This document shows positions 44,302-51,837 of a DNA stretch of 64,000 bases, one piece after another; positions within the stretch are counted from its first letter, which is position 1, and each line of letters begins with the position of its first letter. The DNA comes from Candidatus Hydrogenedentota bacterium (GTDB taxonomy: Bacteria; Hydrogenedentota; Hydrogenedentia; Hydrogenedentales; JAGMZX01): contig JAKQEQ010000023.1 of NCBI GenBank assembly GCA_029556545.1, positions 88,184 through 152,183 of the forward strand, read 5' to 3'. Below the pieces are notes generated by a model. It ran no database searches and had not been told where the DNA came from. It saw only the letters and a program-made list of their open reading frames with translations. The translations under genes were made by a program, and so were the position numbers.

Positions 44302-46113
44302 TCACCTACCGCGCAGTCGCGCCAAGTCCTCCCGCGCGATCACGTTGTTCGGGTCCAGCCGCAGCGCCGCCTCGAGTTCCGCGATCGCCGCGTCGCGCTG
44401 CCCCGTTTGAAGCAGAGCGCGCGCATGGTTGATCCGCGAATTGACATGATTCGGGTCCAGGCGGACGGCTTCGGCGAGGTAACGCAGGGCCTCCTGAGGT
44501 CGTCGCAAGTCGAGTAGCGCGCCCCCGAGGTTCATCAGAGACGGCGCGTGGGTTGCATTGCCCTCGATGGCCAAGCGCAGCGCGACGACCGCCTCGGCGG
44601 GTCGATTACACACGAGCAGCGCGCTGCCGAGGTTGTATTGCCAGATGAAGTTGCGCGATTCGATGCGCGCGGCCTCGCGGTAATGCTCGATCGACTCGGC
44701 GCACCGGCCCTGAGTCAAGCGCACCATGCCGAGGTTCGTGTGCGCCATCGCGTTGTCTTTCGTGACCGCCAGCGCCCGCGTGAACAGGCGCTCGGTGTCG
44801 CGCCAGAAACCGGTCTGCCACCATCCCGCTACGGCAAAGACAAGGACCGACCCGATTGCGAACACGGCAAGGACGGGATGGACAGCTTGCTCATGCCGGA
44901 CATTGCGGCCCTTTCCGCGCGCGGCCCGTTTGCCTTGCGGCGCGGCCTTAGGTTGCGACCGCTTGCCCGTCAGGGCCGGTACGCCCCACGCAGCCATCAG
45001 GCACAGGCCGATAACCGGGACATAAGCGTATCGGTCCGCCATCGAGGCATTCGCGTATTGGACCACCCCGATTACGGGGAACAGCGTCCCGAGAAACCAA
45101 AGCCAGCCCACCGGGAGATAGGGCGCCCTGCGGACAAACAGCAGTACCGCCGCACTGATCGCGATCAGGAGGACCGCCGCGCTGGCGACCAGCGTCCCCG
45201 TCAGCGCGTCGCCCAGGTGCGGGTAGTGCCCCGATAACCAGACGGGCCACACCGCATGGAACAGGTAGCGCGCGTAACTGACCGTCGCGTTCGCGATCTT
45301 CACGCCCGCCGGAACGTCGCCGTACAAGGTGATCGCGTGTACGTCCTCCTGGCCCCAGAGCGCCGCCGCAGCCGCGACCCCGCTCAGCAGGAGCAGCGGC
45401 AACTTTTCCGCAAGCAGATAGATTATCCGTGTTCGTCCGTGTTCGTCCGTGTTTTCCGCCGCGCCTCCTAATCCCCTCCAGCGTCCGAGGGGCCACCAAT
45501 CCAGCAGCAGGAGCACGCACGGCAGCGTCATGATCATGGGCTTGCACAGGATGCCCAGCGCCATGGCGAGAAAGACGGGGAGGTACCGCGCGACCGACGG
45601 CTTGCGCGCGTAGCGCGCGTAGGTCGACAGCGCCACGAGAAAGAACAGCGTCCACGTCAGTTCCTTGCGGCTCGAAACCCATCCGACGACGCTCGCGCCG
45701 AAGGGATGCACGGCGAACAGCGCCGCGACCCACGCGGCTCGCCGCGGGCTGCCCGTCAACGCCGCGAACGCGAAATACGCGAGCACGACGTTCGCCAGAT
45801 GCAGCAGGAGGTTCGTGAGATGATGTCCACCGGCCCAATCACCGTAGAAACTCACATCGAGCATGTGGCTCATCGACGTCAGCGGCATCCAGATGCCGAA
45901 ATGCGGCTGCGTCCACGCCCAGACGATGCCCGGCCACGTGATGCCCCGCGTCACGTGTTCGTTCTCGTAGACCATCCGGTTGTCGTCGAACTGCAGAAAT
46001 CCGAAACCGACCACTTGGGCATATACGACCGTCGCAAGCACCACAAGCGCCCCCGCAACGGCGGCGTCGCGGCGAAGGCTGAGCGTGTACATGCGCTCGC
46101 TTGGAACTATCAC
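44302..46113 (-). CDS. TMTC-like polytopic membrane protein with C-terminal TPR repeats
   Basis: A protein of about 603 residues. The N-terminal 400 residues hold about ten membrane helices, with FGFLQFDDNRMVYENEHV in the first loop (the DD motif position of GT-C glycosyltransferases) and HPFGASVVGWVSSRKE. The C-terminal 170 residues are four TPR units (AMAHTNLGMVRLTQGRCAES, FIWQYNLGSALLVCNRPAEA, APSLMNLGGALLDLRRPQEA, VNSRINHARALLQTGQRDAA). The order matches the TMTC/O-mannosyltransferase-like group of bacteria; the sugar donor would be a lipid-linked sugar. GTG 46113 has GGAGAA nine bases upstream; ATG 46092 is an alternative. A cytoplasmic loop contains a dispersed repeat (45427-45456). Confidence 0.78.
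   Translation of the reverse strand: MIVPSERMYTLSLRRDAAVAGALVVLATVVYAQVVGFGFLQFDDNRMVYENEHVTRGITWPGIVWAWTQPHFGIWMPLTSMSHMLDVSFYGDWAGGHHLTNLLLHLANVVLAYFAFAALTGSPRRAAWVAALFAVHPFGASVVGWVSSRKELTWTLFFLVALSTYARYARKPSVARYLPVFLAMALGILCKPMIMTLPCVLLLLDWWPLGRWRGLGGAAENTDEHGRTRIIYLLAEKLPLLLLSGVAAAAALWGQEDVHAITLYGDVPAGVKIANATVSYARYLFHAVWPVWLSGHYPHLGDALTGTLVASAAVLLIAISAAVLLFVRRAPYLPVGWLWFLGTLFPVIGVVQYANASMADRYAYVPVIGLCLMAAWGVPALTGKRSQPKAAPQGKRAARGKGRNVRHEQAVHPVLAVFAIGSVLVFAVAGWWQTGFWRDTERLFTRALAVTKDNAMAHTNLGMVRLTQGRCAESIEHYREAARIESRNFIWQYNLGSALLVCNRPAEAVVALRLAIEGNATHAPSLMNLGGALLDLRRPQEALRYLAEAVRLDPNHVNSRINHARALLQTGQRDAAIAELEAALRLDPNNVIAREDLARLRGR
45427..45456. repeat. dispersed GTGTTCGTCC repeat within coding sequence
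   Basis: Three tandem copies of the ten-base unit CGTGTTCGTC (plus strand) encode ENTDEHGRTR on the minus strand inside a loop of the TPR membrane protein, in frame. The repeat type is like the AAAGACACG-containing one at 20619. Confidence 0.65.
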
Positions 46114-46147
46114 TGAGTCGAGTTCTCCGGGTGCAAGAACGTTGCTC

Positions 46148-46339
46148 TCACTCGTGCCTTGTCTCAAGCCCGAGTTGCCGCTCGATTAGCGCCGCCAAGC
46201 TGTCCTTGATCGTCGTGTGGCGGGGAACAGGCGCCTGCCGCCCCGTTCTTGGATTTGCGTAGATATCATGACGCTTGCCCTGACGCTGCAAGCAGCATCC
46301 TTGCCGCACCAGCGAGCGCACAAATCCGGCGCGATTCAC
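46148..46339 (-). CDS. hicA: HicA mRNA interferase toxin
   Basis: A 63-residue double-stranded-RNA-binding-fold toxin. It has LVRQGCCLQRQGKRHDIYAN with the catalytic histidine in GKRH, then PVPRHTTIKDSLAALIERQL, the HicA signature. It starts at GTG overlapping the hicB stop (GTGA). It is downstream of its antitoxin, the reverse of the E. coli hicAB order but common elsewhere. Confidence 0.9.
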   Translation of the reverse strand: MNRAGFVRSLVRQGCCLQRQGKRHDIYANPRTGRQAPVPRHTTIKDSLAALIERQLGLETRHE

Positions 46340-46542
46340 ACCTCAATCCCGAGTTCGATAGTCTTCGTTCCGACGTGGAGTGACTCGCCTTCGCTCTCAA
46401 CCATCATGCGGTAGGCGTCGGCAATGTTATCCTTCAGTTCATCAAGCGTCTCACCCTGACTAAAGACCCCGGGCGTTTCCTTGAGTCTTCCGACGTACCA
46501 TCCGTCGTCCATCCAGTATTCGAGTGTGAAGTGACGCTTCAT
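46336..46542 (-). CDS. hicB: HicB antitoxin
   Basis: A 68-residue protein with the RNase H-like HicB fold: FTLEYWMDDGWYVGRLKETPG, VFSQGETLDELKDNIADAYR. It has no C-terminal DNA-binding domain, so it belongs to the short HicB type. GAGGAT lies about ten bases upstream of the ATG. It precedes hicA with a four-base overlap. Confidence 0.9.
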   Translation of the reverse strand: MKRHFTLEYWMDDGWYVGRLKETPGVFSQGETLDELKDNIADAYRMMVESEGESLHVGTKTIELGIEV

Positions 46543-46571
46543 TGCGCGACATCCTCTTCATTCACGAACAT
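46539..46571 (-). CDS. possible 10-residue leader peptide of hicBA
   Basis: ATG at 46571 follows a perfect AGGAGGT with about ten bases spacing and encodes MFVNEEDVAQ. Its TGA overlaps the hicB ATG (ATGA). Translation of the short frame would deliver ribosomes to hicB. Seen directly as sequence; expression is unproven. Confidence 0.35.
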   Translation of the reverse strand: MFVNEEDVAQ

Positions 46572-46757
46572 CAATCTAGCTACCTCCTCTATCTTAGCAC
46601 AATTTCCGCGGCCCTTACGTCATCGCAACAAGCCGATTGTGTCTTCATTGCAGTCGGTGATCGCGGCGCCGCCGTCCTCGGGAGATCGTCGTCCGCCGAT
46701 AGTAGATTGGCATTAGCGCAGCTTGCTCGCCTTGCCCGCGCGACTCCCTGGCCGGTC

Positions 46758-48686
46758 TCACTTTGGGAGGTAATGCAACCGAAACCAGTCGTCCTCGACG
46801 GCGATCGGCAACGCGATCCGCGCGGTCGTCGGCGCGAAGACAAAGCGGAAGTCATATTCCTCCCCGAGCGCCCGCCATTCCTCGGGCGAAAGCCGCGTCC
46901 AGTGTCCGCGCCAGACCTCGAACGGGGTGGCGTTGCCGCCTTCGGCCAGCAGATCGATGCCGTAGAGATCGCGATACAGCTTGTAGAGCCCCGGCCCGAG
47001 CCGCGGATGATAGGGCAGCCAAGAGTGCGTGGCCGCGTCGGTGATAACGGGGTAGCCGAGGCGCGCCTGGAGCCGCCACTGGTGCACCGGCGCTGCGATC
47101 ATCGCGTCGGGTGCGGCATGTTCCGCGAGGTAGGCGCGTGCGCGCAGTTCGAAGTCCGTCGGCGCGAGTCGTTCCGCCGCGTTGTCGCGATTTCGCCACT
47201 CGACGCACAAGCGGGCGCTCAGCGCCGCGATACATGCCAGGCCCACCGCGATTTTGACGCCCGCTCTCGCCGGGAACAGTCTCCATCCCTCCGTATGGGG
47301 AAAACGACCGGAGAATTGGTGAGCCAGCACGCAGCCGAGGAACGGCGCGGCGAAGAACGCGCCCTCGAGCGCGAATTCGCGGATCGACAGCAGCCAAAAC
47401 ACACCCGCCGTCGCGCTCCACGCCTGGGCAAGACGCGGGCGCTCGCCCGTCATATACGGCACGGTCGCGACGGCCGCGGCGGCCAGTACGAGAAACGCGC
47501 GGTCGCCGCCGTGCGGCAACAGGGTGGACAGCAGCGCGATGGGGATCATCCACCGCCCCGGCCCCGTGCTCGCCGCGACCGTAACGGAGAACGCGACAAG
47601 CAACGGAATGAGGTGGTTGCTGAGCCGGTACGGCATCCACCCGACAAGGAAATGCGGAACGTTGGAACCGAGCAGTCCGTGCGCGATCATGATGCTCCAC
47701 ACGGTAAGCGGAATGACGACCAGGTAGACGCCCAGCCACCGGCGCGCCCGCGCGTATGCCCCTCCGTTCCCGACTCCGAGGAGGAGCAGGCCGCCCGATA
47801 ACACCGCCCAGGCGAGTATGACCTGCTGCCGGTCCCAGCTCAAGCCGCGGTGCGCGGCGTAGTGCGTCATGAACGCGGTCCAGACCGCCCCCGGAGACAC
47901 AGGATCATAATACGGCTCCGAGTCGGGCCACGGGACGCGCAGTCGCCAGAACAGCAGCAGGGTAAGCAGCGTGATCGTTGCGCCCGCGAGGAACCCTCGA
48001 CCCGCGCGGCGCAGCTCAGCGCGTTGTCCCCGTCGCCACGCCCAGCCCGCGTGAATGCCGACCACCACGAGCAGCGGAAGGCACTGCCCGATGTGCCACG
48101 CGGGCATGAGACTCGCGACGGCATAGGCCGCGCCGACCCTGCCCATGCACAGGCACGCCAAGCCAAGTAGGGCCGTGCCCGTGCCGACCGCGCCGTTGCC
48201 CGCGAACATGGGCCAGGCGCACGAGGGATAGACAACCGCGAACCCGTGTCCGGCAAAGAGCGCGAGCACCGCCGCGGCGTGGCCCCAGCGCGCGCGCCCG
48301 GTCAGCGCCGCGCCGAGCAGGTAGAAGGGCAGCGTCTTGGCGAGGATGTACAACACGTTGCGGACGCCGCACGCAAAACCGGGGTCCGGGTCGATCCACA
48401 GCAGTGCGGCGGTCAGGTAGGCTTGCAGACTTAGTGTGTTGTGCGCGTGCAGGTACAGCGGATGTCCCGCCGGATACATGATCGCGCCGAGCAACACCTG
48501 CGCGAACTCGTAATTCTCCTCCCAGCGAACGCCGCGCACGGCCACCGCCGACAAGGCAAAGACGAGCCACAGGCATGCGCCCAAGGCCGTCGTCCGTCTT
48601 CCCCAATACCTGCTATCGCTTCGCGTAGACGCCTCCTCCCGCGTCGGGCCCACGTCCCGGAGCATCGAGTATTCCAGGAAACGCAC
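46758..48686 (-). CDS. polytopic membrane protein, GT-C-like, unknown function
   Basis: A 642-residue integral membrane protein with about 12 hydrophobic helices (for example ALGACLWLVFALSAVAV, VLYILAKTLPFYLLGAALTG, ATITLLTLLLFWRL, LGVYLVVIPLTVWSIMIA). A short C-terminal soluble domain (residues about 530-642) carries ARAYLAEHAAPDAMIAAP and LPYHPRLGPGLYKLYRDLYG. The topology resembles lipid-linked-sugar transferases and uncharacterised PVC-group membrane proteins. EENYEFAQ in the first loop and HNTLSLQAYLTAALLWIDPD are not diagnostic. GTG 48686 is the start used; ATG 48665 is possible. No function is assigned. Confidence 0.6.
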   Translation of the reverse strand: MRFLEYSMLRDVGPTREEASTRSDSRYWGRRTTALGACLWLVFALSAVAVRGVRWEENYEFAQVLLGAIMYPAGHPLYLHAHNTLSLQAYLTAALLWIDPDPGFACGVRNVLYILAKTLPFYLLGAALTGRARWGHAAAVLALFAGHGFAVVYPSCAWPMFAGNGAVGTGTALLGLACLCMGRVGAAYAVASLMPAWHIGQCLPLLVVVGIHAGWAWRRGQRAELRRAGRGFLAGATITLLTLLLFWRLRVPWPDSEPYYDPVSPGAVWTAFMTHYAAHRGLSWDRQQVILAWAVLSGGLLLLGVGNGGAYARARRWLGVYLVVIPLTVWSIMIAHGLLGSNVPHFLVGWMPYRLSNHLIPLLVAFSVTVAASTGPGRWMIPIALLSTLLPHGGDRAFLVLAAAAVATVPYMTGERPRLAQAWSATAGVFWLLSIREFALEGAFFAAPFLGCVLAHQFSGRFPHTEGWRLFPARAGVKIAVGLACIAALSARLCVEWRNRDNAAERLAPTDFELRARAYLAEHAAPDAMIAAPVHQWRLQARLGYPVITDAATHSWLPYHPRLGPGLYKLYRDLYGIDLLAEGGNATPFEVWRGHWTRLSPEEWRALGEEYDFRFVFAPTTARIALPIAVEDDWFRLHYLPK

Positions 48687-48705
48687 CGTGTATCAAAATT
48701 GTCTC

Positions 48706-48740
48706 CCGCCCGCTCCCTCTCCCCGGGGGAGCGGGTCTGG
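48706..48740. repeat. family 2 dispersed repeat in the gap before the kinase-fold gene
   Basis: CGCTCCCTCTCCCCGGGGGA, then GCGGGTCTGGGT, is the same type as the repeat at 24289 (CTCTCCCCGAGGGAGAGG). It lies in the 167-base region between divergent genes and probably overlaps their promoters. Confidence 0.6.
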
Positions 48741-48853
48741 GTCAGCAGTTGGGAGCCGGTTACCCCGTTATGAGCGCGCCGTTGGATTCATCGGGTCCAT
48801 GATTGATAGCCTATGCCGGTTCCGCGAAAGAGGTACCCGAGGCAAATCAAGTC

Positions 48854-49924
48854 ATGACGTCGCATACGATCCCCCTGGACGCGCCGCGCGCCGTGCGGCC
48901 CGGCGAGGAACTCGATCTAGACCGGCTGGCGGCATACCTCCACGAGCATCTCGGCATTGAGGGCGCGCTCGAAGTGGGACAGTTCCCGAGCGGCTACTCG
49001 AACCTGACGTACCTGCTGCGCGCGGGAAACCGGGAACTCGTGTTGCGGCGTCCGCCCTTCGGCAGCAGGGTAAAATCGGCGCACGACATGGGCCGCGAGT
49101 ATCGCGTATTGTCCGCCCTGTCGCCCGTGTACCCGCCCGCGCCTGGACCGCTGCTGTTCTGCGACGATCCCGAGGTCATCGGCGCGCGGTTCTACGTCAT
49201 GGAGCGTATCCGCGGTATCATCCTCCGGAGCGCAAGACCCGACGAGTTCGCCATGACGCCGGATCAGGTGCGCGCCTCTTGCGAGGCGTTCGTGCGCAAT
49301 CTGGCCGCGCTGCACGCCGTGGACTACGAGGCCGTGGGCCTCGGGGAATTGCGCCGGCCCGGCTCCTTTGTCGAGCGGCAGGTGAACGGTTGGATTGACC
49401 GCTACTACGGTTCGCGGACGGATGACATCCCCGCCATCGACGCCGTCGCGCAATGGCTTCGGGCGAACTATCCGCCGGACACGGCCGCCGTCATGACGCA
49501 CGGCGACTATAAGTTCGATAACATCGTATTTGATCCCGGCGATTTCACGCGGATTCTCGGCGTGCTCGACTGGGAAATGGCCACCATCGGCGATCCGCTG
49601 GTGGACCTCGGCGTTGTGCTGAGTTACTGGGTCGAGCCGGGCGACCCGTCCATGGGGCGCGTGCAGTGTTTCCTCACAAGCGAACCCGGCGCAATGTCGC
49701 GCCGTGAATTGGCGCGCTATTACGGCGAGATCACTGGCCGCGACGTGTCGAGCGTCCGTTTCTACTTCGTCTTCGCGCTACTGAAACTGGCGGTCATCGT
49801 GCAGCAGATTTACTACCGCTACAAGCAGGGCCTCACACAGGACGAACGTTTCGCGCCGCTCATCTTTGTCGTCGGCGCGCTCGGCATGCGCGCCACCCAG
49901 GTTATCGAAACCGGCGAGATATGA
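48854..49924 (+). CDS. aminoglycoside-phosphotransferase-like kinase (ACAD10/11-type)
   Basis: A 356-residue cytoplasmic protein with the protein-kinase-like APH fold. GYSNLTYLLRAGNRELVLRR is the nucleotide loop and strand, VMTHGDYKFDNIVFDP is the catalytic loop (HGD..FDN), and ILGVLDWEMATIGDPLVDLG supplies the metal-binding Asp. The sequence order and length match the phosphotransferases that act with acyl-CoA dehydrogenases (4-hydroxyacid phosphorylation) rather than antibiotic-resistance enzymes. No acyl-CoA dehydrogenase is next to it. ATG 48854 was preferred because the homology begins soon after it; GAGG lies 11 bases upstream. Confidence 0.83.
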   Translation: MTSHTIPLDAPRAVRPGEELDLDRLAAYLHEHLGIEGALEVGQFPSGYSNLTYLLRAGNRELVLRRPPFGSRVKSAHDMGREYRVLSALSPVYPPAPGPLLFCDDPEVIGARFYVMERIRGIILRSARPDEFAMTPDQVRASCEAFVRNLAALHAVDYEAVGLGELRRPGSFVERQVNGWIDRYYGSRTDDIPAIDAVAQWLRANYPPDTAAVMTHGDYKFDNIVFDPGDFTRILGVLDWEMATIGDPLVDLGVVLSYWVEPGDPSMGRVQCFLTSEPGAMSRRELARYYGEITGRDVSSVRFYFVFALLKLAVIVQQIYYRYKQGLTQDERFAPLIFVVGALGMRATQVIETGEI

Positions 49925-50159
49925 CACGCTTTCCATAGCCGCGAACGTACCATCGATCGCGATCGCAGTATCGCCGGGCGCGTGCGTGCCGAGTTCTCCC
50001 GCGTTCAGCGTGTCAACGGGGGCACACGGCCAATATTGACGCAGGGGAAGCAACATCGTCCACACGTATTCTGCTCTCGAACAAGCGTACAGCCAAGAGA
50101 CGGTGGCCGCCGGCGTTATCCGACCGCCGCAAACGGGAAAAATGGACGCGGCTCCGCTG
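49925..50159 (-). pseudogene. possible decayed coding fragment between two genes
   Basis: The minus-strand frame through this 235-base gap reads VSWLYACSRAEYVWTMLLPL and GELGTHAPGDTAIAIDGTFA. It looks protein-like and could be the C-terminal end of an exported polysaccharide-degrading enzyme. No start or intact domain is present, and the frame runs on into the opposite-strand kinase-fold gene. Weak evidence. Confidence 0.25.
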
Positions 50160-51317
50160 CTACGGCACGCGCCGAGAAACCTGCGGCAACGGTGGAAACG
50201 GCACATGTGGTTCCATTTGATACCAATATGCCACGGATGCGATATTGTCGGATAGTTTCTTGTACTTGTCGTCCGCCCCCCAACCCAACGCTTGAATCGT
50301 CACGCGGAGGTCCTGTTCGTAACACACCGGGTCCTGGATATGCCACCGGTACAAGCTCCACTGGTTCGGCGGGTCCGCATCCACGTTGCTCGGCAATGTG
50401 GTTCCCGCGTAGGCCGTGGAATAGGGTTCGGCGAACCCGAAGCTGCCGCAGAAATAGTCTTCCGTGCCGGTACCGCAAATCGTCGGAAATTCTCGGTCTC
50501 CATCCACAAAGAACTTGATTTCTCCTTCGCCGAACCACCCCTTTTCGAGCTGTGTCCAAGAAAGGAACGTACCCACATACCGCCCCTTCCCCTGCACACG
50601 ATCAAGGATCACATATGGGTTTTCATCGTCCGTTATCGCCCGCCGCCATTGCGCATGCAGGTACGCCGCGTTGCCCGGTACCGGCGCTTCGGCATACGTG
50701 ATCTGGTACGCCAACAGTTCCAGGTCCTCCGCCCCTTCATTCGTCAGGGTAACCCGGGCCCGTTTGCGAAAGGGCATGGGCCAATAGCAGTTCAAGGCGT
50801 TCTGTGGATTCACCACCACCGCCAGCGAATTGACCGGCGCGAACCGCTCATGGCCCACCGCAAAGAAGTCCGGCACGGGAACTTCGATCGACGGCGTCTC
50901 CTCGCCGTCCCAGTAAAACCGTAAGACATGGCTCCGCCGCAACCCCTCCACCAGCCAGACATGCTGAATCACCCCCGGACCTGCCACATCCATCAACGTG
51001 GCGGTTTCGCCCGCATTCACGCGGAGAAACGGCCGCACCTTCCACCCTTGGCCCAATTCATCCGCCGCGCGGGCCCCGGCCGCCGGTTTCGCCTCTTCCA
51101 AATTCGGGATCGCCATGCCCCCTTTGCCTTTCTCTCCCGTCGGGTTTTCCGCCGACACCGACCGGGTACGCGCGTCCGTCAGGAGCGGCAAGTATTGCAG
51201 CCCGCCAAAGGGTGGCGGAAACTCCGGCGCTGCGTCCGTCGGCGCCGCGTGCGCGCATCCCATGGAAACTGTCGACAGCGTCAAGAACCACGAAATGAGG
51301 CCTGGATGTCCCGGCAT
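50160..51317 (-). CDS. exported DUF2961 (GH172-family-like) protein
   Basis: A 385-residue protein with a signal peptide (MPGHPGLISWFLTLSTVSMG). The DUF2961 double jelly-roll is clear: GVIQHVWLVEG, LRFYWDGEETPSIEVPVPDFF, CYWPMPFRKRARVTLTNEG, WTQLEKGWFGEGEIKFFVDG and CGTGTEDYFCGSFGFAE. Family members (GH172) include fructan dianhydride and arabinofuranosyl hydrolases that work as trimers. The TGTEDYF motif and the E in WFGEGEIKF occur where catalytic acidic residues are placed in GH172. Substrate uncertain. GGAGAG precedes ATG 51317. Three phased ATTGTRA repeats lie upstream. Confidence 0.86.
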   Translation of the reverse strand: MPGHPGLISWFLTLSTVSMGCAHAAPTDAAPEFPPPFGGLQYLPLLTDARTRSVSAENPTGEKGKGGMAIPNLEEAKPAAGARAADELGQGWKVRPFLRVNAGETATLMDVAGPGVIQHVWLVEGLRRSHVLRFYWDGEETPSIEVPVPDFFAVGHERFAPVNSLAVVVNPQNALNCYWPMPFRKRARVTLTNEGAEDLELLAYQITYAEAPVPGNAAYLHAQWRRAITDDENPYVILDRVQGKGRYVGTFLSWTQLEKGWFGEGEIKFFVDGDREFPTICGTGTEDYFCGSFGFAEPYSTAYAGTTLPSNVDADPPNQWSLYRWHIQDPVCYEQDLRVTIQALGWGADDKYKKLSDNIASVAYWYQMEPHVPFPPLPQVSRRVP

Positions 51318-51371
51318 AGCTCGCTCTCCATCTCGGATACCGCTTCGGAAGTCGCCATCGCCGAAACCCCG

Positions 51372-51418
51372 CTTACAATAGCAGACACCCTTTTCACAAT
51401 AGTAGGTTCGGTTTACAA
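51372..51418 (-). promoter_or_regulatory. three phased direct repeats upstream of the DUF2961 gene
   Basis: On the minus strand ATTGTAA, ATTGTGA and ATTGTAA occur at 51418-51412, 51399-51393 and 51378-51372, 19 and 21 bases apart, close to two helical turns each. They lie 55-100 bases before the ATG. A regulator binding one face of the helix is the likely reason. Confidence 0.4.
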
Positions 51419-51438
51419 TCACAAGTTGCTCGCCGATC

Positions 51439-51735
51439 TCACAAGAACGACAGACACCCCCGTGCCACAAGCACGAGGAACAACAGCGTGGCGCCTATCA
51501 CAAACGCGCAACAACAGCCGCCGTTGTCCGCGCGCTCGTAGTGGACGATGACCCCGCGCGCGTCAACGTCCGTATCCCCGAACCCGGCCTCGCGGCGTTC
51601 GCGCCGCACAACGCGCGCCTCGACCTCGATGGGCGCGGGGGTATCCGCCCCATCGAACCGAAATCCGCAGTGCGCGCACACGTCTTGATCGTGGACGGTG
51701 GCCCGACCGCATCGGGGACACTGCTCGGGGATCAT
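51439..51735 (-). CDS. small zinc-ribbon membrane protein
   Basis: A 98-residue protein with an N-terminal zinc ribbon (CPRCGRATVHDQDVCAHCG, two CxxC pairs). A short acidic-basic segment follows, then one C-terminal hydrophobic helix (CCCAFVIGATLLFLVLVA). This is a common arrangement in small cytoplasmic-face membrane proteins of unknown role. ATG 51735 begins MIPEQCPRCG. An upstream in-frame ATG would add residues coded by a dispersed repeat, so it is rejected. Confidence 0.65.
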   Translation of the reverse strand: MIPEQCPRCGRATVHDQDVCAHCGFRFDGADTPAPIEVEARVVRRERREAGFGDTDVDARGVIVHYERADNGGCCCAFVIGATLLFLVLVARGCLSFL

Positions 51736-51743
51736 GGGCGGCC

Positions 51744-51799
51744 CGTGGCACGGACGTCTCGCCCGTGATTCTTGATCATGGGCAAGATGCCCATGCCAC
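51744..51799. repeat. dispersed palindromic repeat, family 1 copy e (inverted order)
   Basis: GTGGCACGGACGTCTCGCCC, continuing to GTG, then CATGGGCAAGATGCCCATG (51778-51796) and CCAC. It is a two-hairpin copy in the reverse orientation to those at 20660 and 41634, directly upstream of the zinc-ribbon gene. Confidence 0.8.
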
Positions 51800-51837
51800 A
51801 ACCATTCAAGACCAACACAGACACGCCGAACATGTGT

